Under the pieces are notes generated by a model. That model was given only the letters and a program-made list of their open reading frames with translations. It made no database searches and had not been told where the DNA came from. From Amborella trichopoda (lineage: Eukaryota; Streptophyta; Magnoliopsida; Amborellales; Amborellaceae): DNA of 64,000 nucleotides. The DNA lies in the NCBI RefSeq assembly GCF_000471905.2, contig NW_006500010.1:2451947-2515946 (forward strand). Reading direction: 5' to 3'. Each line of letters opens with the position of its first letter. Within the stretch, counting starts at the first letter, position 1. Below are positions 23,858 through 33,495 of the stretch, piece after piece. The translations under genes were made by a program, and so were the position numbers.

Positions 23858-24248
23858 GGGGTGTGGTTTGTATAGGGCCGCGGTTCTAAACAATCAAAGT
23901 AAAACGCACCTTCAAATAGTGTCAAAAGATGTTGTTTCAATACTGAAAGTCTTTGTGATGGTCTGAAAATTTATTTTCATCTCCCATTATAAAATTTAAA
24001 ACCTCAAAAGTAGTGTAGATCGAGTGGATCTATGAACACTTGAAAATTGACAGTCCAAAAATATATTTCAATATGCACTATTTTTAAGACTTGAAATCCA
24101 TTTTTTCTCATGTCCATACATCTTGAGGTCAAGAGGATCATCAATTTGAAGACTTTTGGACTTCAAAACAAACTCTTTTAATGATCTTTTTTTAGGTGCA
24201 CCCTAAATTGATTGTTTAGAACCTCGGCTTTATATAAACTTTTTTCTC
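23858..24248 (-). mobile_element. MULE-like MITE, GAGCC subfamily (M5)
   Basis: Reverse orientation: begins GGGTGTGGTTTGTATAGGGC and ends CCTCGGCTTTATATAAAC. Full length; target duplication not recognisable. Confidence 0.65.
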
Positions 24249-24749
24249 TCTTAGAAGTCCTAAATTTTTTTGTAAAGATTAATGATTTAGCAATTATAAT
24301 AAAGTTTGTTTATGCTTTAAACTTTAAAACAAGAATAGACGATCCACCCATCGATCTGATTTTTAAAACACATGTTAAGATTCCCTTGAAGATTATTGTA
24401 TATTATCATATGTCCAAAAAAATGTGAATATAAAGGCCACTTTATTGTTACATATTCATTATTGCATGGTGTTTGTCTTATGCAAGATTCGGTGGAAATG
24501 GTGTGATCTCCTTGAAAGTAAAACAAATCATAGTCCTTATTTTTGGGCTTGGAGACCACAGGTCTGTTCCCTTTAAAGCAATGTAAAACATGTTTGGACC
24601 CACTCATGGCTATTATTTAGAGGAGCTTGACATGAACCACATCCCTCTTCTAATTTCGATGCATGGACTTCTAACTTTTTTTATTTAGATTGGGGGAGAC
24701 AGGTACTGTATTGTCCTCGACCTAACAACCAACTTCTAAATAATTATTT
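24249..24749. other. Intergenic, no gene seen
   Basis: No gene or repeat recognised between the MITE and the LINE piece. Confidence 0.4.
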
Positions 24750-25323
24750 AAAGGGTTAAAGATGGAGAGATTGAAGAAGATGTTGAACATAGAATTAAAG
24801 TTGGATAGACGAAGTGGAGATATGTAACTGGAGCTTTATATGATTGTCTCTTACCAATGAAGCTGAAAGAGAAGTTGTGTATGGCAGTTGTTAGGCTAGT
24901 TTTGTTTTATGGGGCGCAATATTGGGCGGTCAAAAAACTACAAACCATAGGATGAATGCAGTTTGAGATTATAATGTTGAGATTGATGAGTGGGAAGATA
25001 AGAAGGGATATTGATTTGAAATAAATACATTCAGAAAGATTTAGGTGTAGCTCAAATAGACGGTGAGATAACAGAAAATAGACTTAGGTAGAAATGTGTA
25101 ACATATATCCAATACAACACCTATTAGAAAGTACGAGTTGGTTCAAGTGGAAGGCTAAAAAAAAACAAGGGGTAGACCCAAAAAAAATGGTTAGAAGTAA
25201 TAAGAAAAGATATGGGATTAAGGCTTATCTACGAGTATAGCTCTTGATAGAGCAGAATGACAGGTCATGATTCATATAATTGACCCCAAATAGTTGAGAA
25301 AAAGCTATGATGATGATGACGAT
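24750..25323 (+). mobile_element. RTE-type LINE 3' fragment
   Basis: Translation gives DGEIEEDVEHRIK, then WRYVTGALYDC, MKLKEKLC and LFYGAQYWAVKK. These are consecutive words of the C-terminal end of plant RTE reverse transcriptases. It runs into GRPKK- and RIH-type words and a (GAT)n tail at 25300-25323, typical for RTE 3' ends. Several stops make it a dead 5'-truncated copy. Confidence 0.75.
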
Positions 25324-25689
25324 GGTGAAACTCTTTACAAAATCAAATGTTATCAATTAACATTGGAAAAGTTATTTGTGAGTTAGGGGATGTGTGCATC
25401 CCCTCACCCATCGAGTACATCTTAAGCTGGACGTAAAAAAGTAGGACTTAAATTAATGTTAGAAAAAGTATGAAATTATCTTGGCCTAGATCATGAAATC
25501 CATCTTTAAAATGGACTTTAGAGGGGGGACACACACATACATGTGAGTTCGAGGACTCATAGAAACTCCCGTCCATTAACATTTCAGGGGTTCTCATTTT
25601 TTTGTCATTTCACTTAAGTACATCATGAATAAAATAAAAAAAAATAATCAAAGTGCCCTTGTGTTAGCATTGGGAATTAGGATCAATCG

Positions 25690-25984
25690 TGGGCATTTAT
25701 CATCCTGACATCACAATATATGAATATAAAAAAAATGGATTTCGAGTAGTAAAATAATATATATTTTAATATATTATCTGCACCATCTATTTTCAAGATT
25801 TTTTTAGTATTTATAAATTTACTCAATCCGCACTATTTAGAATTTTGAATTTTATAATTAAGGGTAAAAGCAGATTTTTAGCTATTTTAAGAGTTTCCAT
25901 CATAAGAATTGAATATTTTAGCAGCATTTGAAAATGTGCCTTACTTTGATCGTTTAAGGTGGGTGCTACACATAAACCCCACCT
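25690..25984 (+). mobile_element. MULE-like MITE, 5'-truncated (M19)
   Basis: Starts in the 'CATCCTGACATCACAATATA' block. It keeps the centre and a decayed right end, TTTAAGGTGGGTGCTACACA. Confidence 0.6.
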
Positions 25985-26182
25985 GTAAAAAGTATTTAAA
26001 TGGTGGTTTCAAAATGAATTCAATACTTCAGATAAAATAGCAACTTTTGCGTAATGGAGTTAGTGTCCCATGTGCTCCTGTGGTTTTAGACACACTACTG
26101 AATTCCGTGTCCCAGCATAGATCCCAAATTTCATTAAACACTAGGGATGCAAAGGAATTCTCTGGTGTCACGTGTGCCCCTT

Positions 26183-26965
26183 ATGTATGAACCTTATACT
26201 AAGGTGTACATTAAAATATCATCCAAAAAAGTTGTTTTGATGTTGAAAAGCCATACATTTGATGATCTAGATATTAAGATATATAGATATAAAAATAAAA
26301 ATGATTCCAAATCCTAAAATAATGTGTTTTGTAATACACTTAAACCGTCCATTTTTTAAATTTTGAAGTGTATATATGTCTACTAGATCTACACTATTTT
26401 TAGAGTTTTAAATTTCATAATTAAGGTGAGAATAGACTTTTAGGTTATCGTAGGGATTCTTGGTATTGAAATCAGTGTTTGTAAAATTGAACCGGAGCAG
26501 TTAACCAGACATGGGCCTAAAAGCGGTTTAACCAGTCTAACTGGTAAACCAACCAATTAAACCGTTCTAACCGAACAAGTCCTGAGCGGTCAAAAAATTG
26601 TTGGAAAAACTAAAAAAGATACAAAAAAATCTATTAAAATATGAAAAACATATAAAAAATGATTAAAACAAAAAAAACATTCAAATGAAGTTGAAAATTA
26701 ATGTAAAAAATAGATTTAAAAGAATCAATTTGTACGTTTCTTTCAATTTTCTGAAAAAGATGGAAGAATGTAAAAGTGAGTATTAATGACCAAAAAAATT
26801 TCTAATCTTCACGATAATATAAAGAATATTAAAAAATACATTATAAACCAAATTCTTTATTTTTAGGATTTTATATACATTTTTTTTAAAAAAAAAAATA
26901 CCGAAAACCAGATTGCCCTATTTTTATTGAAATTACATGTTTTAGCAAGATTCAAGGTCATGTAC
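26183..26965 (+). mobile_element. MULE-like MITE split by a hAT MITE (M20)
   Basis: The left part (26183-26472) runs from a decayed tip to the 'GGTATTGAAAT' block. After the hAT insertion the family sequence continues at 26934 with TACATGTTTTAGCAAGATTC, as in unbroken copies. The right tip is lost. Confidence 0.6.
26473..26925 (+). mobile_element. hAT-type MITE nested in M20
   Basis: Starts CAGTGTTTGTAAAATTGAAC and is flanked by ATTGAAAT on both sides (26465-26472 and 26926-26933), an exact 8-bp duplication. It is homologous in reverse orientation to 41939-42415. Its right tip is poorly kept. It has no coding potential. Confidence 0.75.
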
Positions 26966-27355
26966 AAGTCATGACAGGCGTCCTAAAATGGTTCTGAGAT
27001 CTCTTCTCGGGTTCCATCAAAATTCAATTTAAAGGGACATAGTTGGGGGAATAGATGTTGATTTGTCTTGCATTCAAGGCAAACTCACCTTGTAACACTT
27101 ACCCAAAATACTCATGGGATAACTCTTTGTTTTTCATATTTAATGGGATATTAATCCTCAATTTTAAGAAACCTTTAGTATAGGATATCTCAGAGTTTAT
27201 GAGGATATGGACTTCTGTTCTTTGGGGGTTTCCTTATTTTCTATATAAAGTCTATATTAGAGAAGGAAAGATTCAGAAAATTAAAATTTTGAGGGTTTTC
27301 TAAAGAAAAAATTGTAGAGAAAAGAAAGCTTAGTAAGAGATTGAGTTTTGTCTCT

Positions 27356-27461
27356 GGTTTGCTAATTCTGTCATTCTCTTTTTTTTGTTATTTATTTTCT
27401 GTTTTATTGGTTTGCTAATTCTGGCATTCTCCTTTTTTGTTATTTATTTCCTTTTTTATTT
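27356..27461 (+). repeat. Two-unit tandem repeat, 53 bp
   Basis: Units at 27356 and 27409 begin GGTTTGCTAATTCTG and differ by a few bases and T-run length. Confidence 0.85.
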
Positions 27462-27785
27462 TTTTTGTTTATTGCTTATTACTTGTCCCCCTCCTTTAGC
27501 CATTTAATGTGGTGTACTGATGTTAGTATATCTCTTCCCACTTTAAGCACCAATGGAAAGCTGCCCTAATATTAATCCACTCTTGAATTTGATTTTAAGA
27601 AAGAGTGCAATTTGCGGCTCTTTTTGTTTCTTTGACCCATCAATACACCGATTTTCTCCTGCAAATGGGCTATTATTTGCACTTTCAATTGACTAGATTT
27701 TTCTTTAAGGACTTGGCTTTTTCAAAAACACTGAACTGATATAGGGAGTAGGGTTTGGGTATTGGTGGTTTAGGGGGCTGATGCT

Positions 27786-27826
27786 TCAACTGATAGCGGT
27801 TTGGGTATCAGACCGCTATCAGTTGA
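27786..27826. repeat. Perfect 15-bp hairpin
   Basis: TCAACTGATAGCGGT (27786-27800) and its exact complement (27812-27826) surround an 11-base loop. An imperfect GATGC(C/T)TC pairing extends it. It could be a relic of a fold-back element. Confidence 0.8.
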
Positions 27827-28149
27827 GGCAGATGCCTCAACATTACGTCCCACCTTCTATTTCCACTATTAACAAATAAAAAATAAAAAATAAAAAAGTT
27901 TTTCACAAAGGATTTTTATCGAAAGCTAAGTCACTGAAAGGAGTAGTAGGAGTATTGAATTTGATTCCTCTGGCTGCCTTAATACGCTATTGACGACCTG
28001 AAGATGATAAAAGAGTTCATATTATTGTTCCAAAAGAGATCACTTTCAGAGGGGACGTTGGGCCCATATACACAAGAAAGAGCCCATTTTAAAGAAAATT
28101 GTTTAATGCGGGAGGGGCGGCATTTTTGCATTTGTGGTATTTGAGGTAT

Positions 28150-28410
28150 AAAGCATCCATTTTAAAGATGGATTCAAATATGTGGTCCATCTAAAAACAA
28201 TTGAAACTAATGATCCAAATGTTTTCTTAATAGAATTATTACTTTTAATTTTTAAAATTTATTTATTTTTTCATACTCATGATCTTCATGTTAGAGATTA
28301 CATATCCTTAAAAATTAAATAAAAAAATCAATCTCAAAAATAAATTTTTAAGAGGTAACTCATTTCTACATGGACTCATAGAAACCGTGTCCCCATTTTA
28401 AATCCATTTC
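28150..28410 (+). repeat. Dispersed repeat, relative of 720-965
   Basis: Same order of words as 720-965, ending GGACTCATAGAAACCGTGTCC. Confidence 0.4.
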
Positions 28411-28701
28411 CGAGCCCTCAGTGTGCACTATCTCAACCACTTGCCTACAAAAAAAAATCAAGCTGTCAAGGTTCCTAGGACCCATTTCACCAAAAGTCCC
28501 TACACTTGGGACACCAATAAACTAAACTGCATTTCTACCACGAATAGGGTGCCGATCACACGGTGGAGAAAAGCTCTTTACTTGGAGCAGGTATTTGGTT
28601 TCTCATGACCAACCAGTTCCGCCATCACCCAAACCCCTTACATTTCGAGAAGAAATGTAAAGGGTTTCTTGTCTTTCTCTATGGGCTGATCTCCATCCTC
28701 A

Positions 28702-28833
28702 ATTTCCAATTCACGGCGGATGTCGAAAAAGGGAGCATGATTGTGATTTCCAATTCACGGCGGATGTCAAAAAAGGGAGCATGATTGTGATTTCCAGTTC
28801 ACAGCGGATGTCGAAAAAGGGAGCATGATTGTG
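28702..28833 (+). repeat. Three-unit tandem repeat, 44 bp
   Basis: Units at 28702, 28746 and 28790 start ATTTCCA(A/G)TTCAC(G/A)GCGGATG and end GGGAGCATGATTGTG. Two to three substitutions separate them. Confidence 0.92.
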
Positions 28834-28865
28834 TTTAATAAGTAATCCATTCCAATATTACATGG

Positions 28866-29191
28866 GAAAGATTTTTATGCTTCCCCTACAACATAAAAGA
28901 TATAACTTCTCCTTTCATCCAACTGTCCAATTTAGGTCAAGTGAGCCATTAATCATTTGCTATCATCTCAATGCGGCGCCCTTAAATAAAATATTAAAAA
29001 ATATTTTTGATAGAATATAGTGACCATAAGGCTCAAAAATTGGTGTCAAAATGTTTTTATAAAAAAATAAAAAATAAAATAGTATGGAGAGTGACATTGT
29101 AATTGGGGCCATCTAAGTTGTCCATTTAGAAGGGCCAATTGGATAGTGAGAAATATAGAAGTTTTATGCAGTAGGAAAAGCAAATAAAGGT
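28866..29191. mobile_element. MITE with about 45-bp inverted ends, class unknown
   Basis: The left end TTTTATGCTTCCCCTACAAC, continuing ATAAAAGATATAACTTCTCC, matches the right end in reverse complement: TTTGCTTTTCCTACTGCATA, then AAACTTCTATATTTCTCAC. No coding capacity and no sure target duplication. Confidence 0.5.
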
Positions 29192-29419
29192 TGCCCATAT
29201 TCCATTCTATGTCCTCTTATTCCCTTCTCCAAAAGGCATAACTAATGTTTGCTTCTAATAAATATATTTTTTCTCATTTCTTAAAAAAAAAAAAATTGGA
29301 AGAAAAAGAAAAGAAAAGAAAGATAAGATGTGGAGTTGGATTCACGTGGCGTCTTTTTTCACATAAAGTCACCATAGTTGAGAAAAGCTTATCTAGCCCT
29401 TTTTAAATTATAATATAAA

Positions 29420-29801
29420 GGTAAAGGTTTATATAAGGTTGAGGCCCTAAACAATCAAACTAAGGCACACCTCAAAAATTTACTAAAACAGGTTCTTTCG
29501 ATGCTTAAGAATCCTCAAATCAAGCACCTCGACCTCAAGATGTATAGAGATGATAAAGAATAGATTTCAAGTATTAAAAATAGTGCATCTTGTAATGAAA
29601 ATTTTTGGACCGTCAATTTTTAAGTGACTATAGATATGCTTAATCTACACTATTTTTAAAGCTTTAAATTTTATAATTAGAAATGAAAACAAATTTTCAA
29701 GCCATCCCAGAGATTTTTAGCACTGAAACATCTTTCAATATTATTTGAAGGTATGTCTTACTTTGATTGTATAGGGCCGGAGCCTTATACAAATCACACC
29801 C
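29420..29801 (+). mobile_element. MULE-like MITE (M6)
   Basis: 382 bp, with left end GGTTTATATAAGGTTGAGGC and right end GAGCCTTATACAAATCACACC. Flanks TAATATAAA (29411-29419) and TAATATAAG (29802-29810) match 8 of 9. The tip palindrome is intermediate between the two subfamilies. Confidence 0.75.
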
Positions 29802-29892
29802 TAATATAAGTGATTTGGATCTTCTATATAAGGTCACGCAACATGAGAAAGAGTTCTCATATATTGCTGTTTCTACGTGCAAAAATAATGAA

Positions 29893-30282
29893 GGAAAATT
29901 TTTATATAAGGTTGCAACCTTAGAATGTAGAATTAAAGATGTACCTCAAAAATCTATTGAAAAATGTTGTTTTAATATTGAAAAACCTTCTAATTGATCA
30001 TCTCGACATCGAGATGTATGAATATGATAAGAAAAAAGATATCGAGTTTCATAAATAGTACATCTTGCAACACATTATCTAGACCGTCCATTTTTAAGAT
30101 TTTCATATGTTTATAGATCTACTTGATTTTAATCATTTTTGAAATTTAAAATTTATAATTAAATATAAAAATAGATTTACGGATAATCTTAAAAATAATT
30201 TACATCAAAATTACATGTTGTGATAAAATTTGGAAGTGGGCCATGAATCGCTTAAAGTTGCAACCTTAAAGAAACCACACCC
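29893..30282 (+). mobile_element. MULE-like MITE, AAGGTTGCAACCTT subfamily (M7)
   Basis: Full length, with the exact palindrome near 29911 and GTTGCAACCTTAAAGAAACC at the right. Only 91 bp from M6. Flanks match 6 of 9. Confidence 0.7.
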
Positions 30283-30295
30283 ATAAATAAATGTT

Positions 30296-30565
30296 GGAAA
30301 AAGTTTATATAGGGATGTTACCTTATAATGTAGAACTACGGATGCCCCTAAAAAATTCCTTTGGCCGATCATCATCGAGATGTATCACTGAGAAAAATAA
30401 AAAGATTTTAAGTATCAGAAATAGTGTATTTTACAACATATTATCTACACCGTCAATTTTAAAGATTTTCATATTTTTATAGTTCTACTTGATTTTAACC
30501 AGTTATTAAATTTAAAATTTTATAATTAGATATAAAAATAGATTTTGAGATAATCCTAATAATAT
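30296..30565 (+). mobile_element. MULE-like MITE, interrupted or truncated (M8)
   Basis: Begins GGAAAAAGTTTATATAGGG only 13 bp after M7. It ends in the 'GAGATAATCCTAA' block. Family-like sequence ('ACATGATAAAATTTAAAGGG') reappears near 31081, so 30566-31075 may be an insertion into it. Confidence 0.6.
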
Positions 30566-31075
30566 ATGGGCCAACTTTCTATGCTTCCCCTACAACATAG
30601 AAGTTCTATCTTCCCCTTTATCCAACCGTCCATTCTGAATGGAGGGCTAAGATTGTCCCAATCACAATGTCACGTCTCTACACTATTTTTTTTTTATTTT
30701 TTTTTTCTATAAACTATTTTGACACTAAATTTTGGATGTCCATTCCTCTATTAAACTTGGACTAATGAAAAATAAAAAAAAATATTTTCAATAAAATAAA
30801 ATGATCAAAATACTTTTGAAAGTTTCAAGAGGTATTTTGGTCTATCAAAAAACTATTTTTAATATTTTTTATAGGTGCATCCCAACGACACGTATCAAAT
30901 TTCATATTCATACAATTAATATAAAAAAATTAAAAATAAAATACTTTAAGATGCCAGATCTAAGATTAAACGATGAATAACTCCCTTAATCAAAATTGAA
31001 CGGTCAGATAGTAAAAAGATGATTGGACTTCTGGAGAAAAATAAAAATTTTTCTCGTAACATACTAGATCAAACC
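30566..31075. mobile_element. Probable insertion nested in M8
   Basis: Contains TATGCTTCCCCTACAACATA at its left, the same word as the end of the 28866-29191 MITE, then diverges. No clear inverted right end. Confidence 0.35.
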
Positions 31076-31409
31076 TACGCACATGATAAAATTTAAAGGG
31101 GTACCGTACCTCTACTCCTACGAAAATAGTACATGATTATTCCGTTTGCCAACGGCACCATAAATGTTACATTGAAGGCGAAGTGATTGAGAACACGTTT
31201 CCGACATCCTTTTGTGGCATTTTCAATAAGAACGGCAAATGGCTTACAACTTGGACTCACTTGTAATTTCGCTCTTTGATTTTTTAGAGAGTACCGGGGC
31301 TGTTAGCGCCTACGGATTTACATCACCAAATCCAAGGTTCAATTTTTACCCCTTTTTTTTCCACCTTCCCATGGGGCGATCTAGCTACTAACAACTCTGT
31401 TAGATGTTT

Positions 31410-31610
31410 CAGTTCGATCGGTATTAAAAATATATTGAGAAGTTTTTAAAAATAAAAAAATTGATCAATAATGTATTTTTTATATTATAGTAAAAATTAA
31501 AAATAATTTTGATCATTAATACTCATTTTAATTTAAAAATCGATTTTTTAAAATTTATTTTTTATTAAGGTTATGTGTTTTCTTTTAATCCTCCTTTAAA
31601 CCAGTCGTTA
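31410..31610 (-). mobile_element. hAT-type MITE fragment
   Basis: Shares the 'TTTTGATCATTAATACTCATTTT' region and the following A/T blocks with 42060-42260. Both tips are lost. Confidence 0.45.
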
Positions 31611-31750
31611 GCTTTCCATGGACCAAAAAAGCCCATTAAAGAGGTAGAAAAAAACCACCCGGAGAGCCAGTTCCCGGTCATTCGCTTTCAAAAGATGGCC
31701 ACTGCATTATTTGTGAGAAAAAAAAGGCCAAGAAAATAAGTGACAAAAAC

Positions 31751-32167
31751 AAAGGGTGTAGTTTGTATGGAGCCTAGGTTCTAAACAATCAAATTAGAGC
31801 CTACCTTCAAATAGTATCAAAAAAATTTCAAATAGTGTCAAAAAAATATAGTTTCACCACTGAAAATATTTGTGTTAGCTTTAAAATATATTTTTATATT
31901 TATTTATAAAGTTTAAAGCTTCAAAAATAGTATAGGTCGATAGATCTATGAAAACTTGACAATTTTAAAAATTGACGGTTCAAAAATACTTACAAAATAC
32001 ACAATTTTAATAATTAAAATCCATTTTTTTTCATGTATATACATATTGATGTCGAGATAATCAATTTGAAAATATTTGAGAGGAAGAGCATCCACCTCTA
32101 GTAAAATTTGTGAAGTAGGTTTAAATTTGATTGTATAGGGGCTCGGCTCCGTATAAGCTTGAGCCAA
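31751..32167 (-). mobile_element. MULE-like MITE, GAGCC subfamily (M9)
   Basis: Reverse copy with GGGTGTAGTTTGTATGGAGCC at the left and a decayed right tip. It contains a short internal direct repeat near 31808-31840. Tentative flanks are GACAAAAAC and GACAAAAAA. Confidence 0.6.
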
Positions 32168-32503
32168 GACAAAAAAGCCACCCATTAAAGAGAGAGACAG
32201 TTCCCACTAATGTGCCTTTCAAAAGACGAGACGGCACGGCACACATTAATTATTTAGCGATTGAAAGAGGAGAGAGAAAATCACTGCTCTACCCATGAGA
32301 AATCCGAAGAGAGAGAGAGGGAGGCTTTTGTCGCCAACCCAACGAGGGGGGACTCGGCACCCGTCGCAGTCCTTGTCATTTAGAGAGAGAAACAAACGCT
32401 GGGAGAGAGAGGGGTTATTTGTTTGCTGCTCTGGTATTGGCAGGTTCGTTTTGTCACGGCACCTTCTATTGTTGTGTTTGGTCCAAGAACTCGTGCTCTC
32501 TCT

Positions 32504-32523
32504 CGCTCTCTCTCTCTCTCTCT
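32504..32523 (+). repeat. (CT)n microsatellite, 5' leader of copy A
   Basis: Pure CT run upstream of the 5' leader splice donor of the acyltransferase gene. Confidence 0.85.
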
Positions 32524-32556
32524 AAAATATTTTCATATTTTCTCTGTAAATGTAAA

Positions 32557-33495
32557 ATGGGTGGTCTTAGAGGAGGACAGCATACACATGTCCCGAAAGG
32601 AGCGATGCAGAGCCTCTGTCCAAACCGCTCATTTTCTATTCAGGTAATAATATTTTTCTTGGTCCTTCTCTCCCTACACGACAAGAAAGAGAGTGAGCTC
32701 TCTCACTCTAAAATCCCCCATTCTATTATTAATTTTTTCACATTGGGTTGTTCTGACCAGACAGTTATGACGAAGCCCCAATTTTGTTTTCCATTCATCC
32801 AATTGTAAGGTTATTATCTGATTTTTCTCTTAATAATTTTAGGTGCATGAATCCCCAATTCAGACATTCATATTTTCTTTGAATAGTCATCTTACCATTT
32901 TCTCTCTCTAAGGTTTTTGCATTCAATACGCATCTTTAAAAATTAAGGACATTGCGTAGTGGTGGTGCTGTGTGGTCTGAAAAGCATGAGGTCAACTCTT
33001 TTTAGTGTTTTTTTGGTTGTCGACTGACTACTCTATTTAAGGGAGTTTGTGACTGCTCTTTCTCTCACTAGTCCTTTGTTTTCATTTTAGTTCATGTTAT
33101 ACTGTTAAATTTGCACGGGGAGGAGAAGGCATGAAGTGAATAGGGGGATTTTTTTTTGGATTAAATTGGAACTTAGGCTTTGAACTGCTGGATTGATACT
33201 TTGGGGTGCTGTTTTATCTTGTTTTAGATTGACATTACGATTTTTTGCTGTTGAATAGGCATTCTTGCGGCCTAAATGGCACCAACGATGGCCCTTGGTA
33301 CTCCTCATGCTCCAATTGGGATCAGGGTTTTGGAATACTTTTCTAATCCATGTGGGTTCAATCTTATTCCCAGTTTTAATCCTTTATTTTCGAGTAGAAA
33401 TCGATATTCGATTTCAAAGACAGGGAGTAATGCTTTGGTGGATGGGCGATCCACCACTTTGTCTTTGGAAAAAGAGAATAAGGAAGAGAAGTTGA
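32557..33495 (+). promoter_or_regulatory. Overlapping upstream ORF in the 5' leader of copy A
   Basis: The 5' leader is split: exon to 32643 (CAG|GTAATA), next exon from 33259 (AATAG|GCATTC). An ATG at 32557, and a second in-frame one at 32605, open a frame that crosses the splice junction. It runs in a different frame over the main ATG (33276) and stops at 33495. The main ATG sits in good context (AAATGGC). Copy B keeps the second ATG. The leader splice is inferred from homology between the two copies and from consensus sites. Confidence 0.45.

Larger units (their letters stand above)
26966..28149. other. Intergenic, no gene seen
   Basis: A TATA-like TATATAAAG at about 27242 and T-rich tracts might come from an old LTR, but no partner or inverted ends were found. 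It includes a 53-bp tandem repeat and a 15-bp hairpin listed separately. Confidence 0.35.

Noticed and set aside
26966-27480. Possible solo LTR with TATATAAAG
   Set aside because: No TG..CA ends with flanking duplication, and no partner in the window.
28702-28833. Short direct repeats as a CRISPR array
   Set aside because: Units are contiguous with no unique spacers, and the DNA is a plant nuclear genome.
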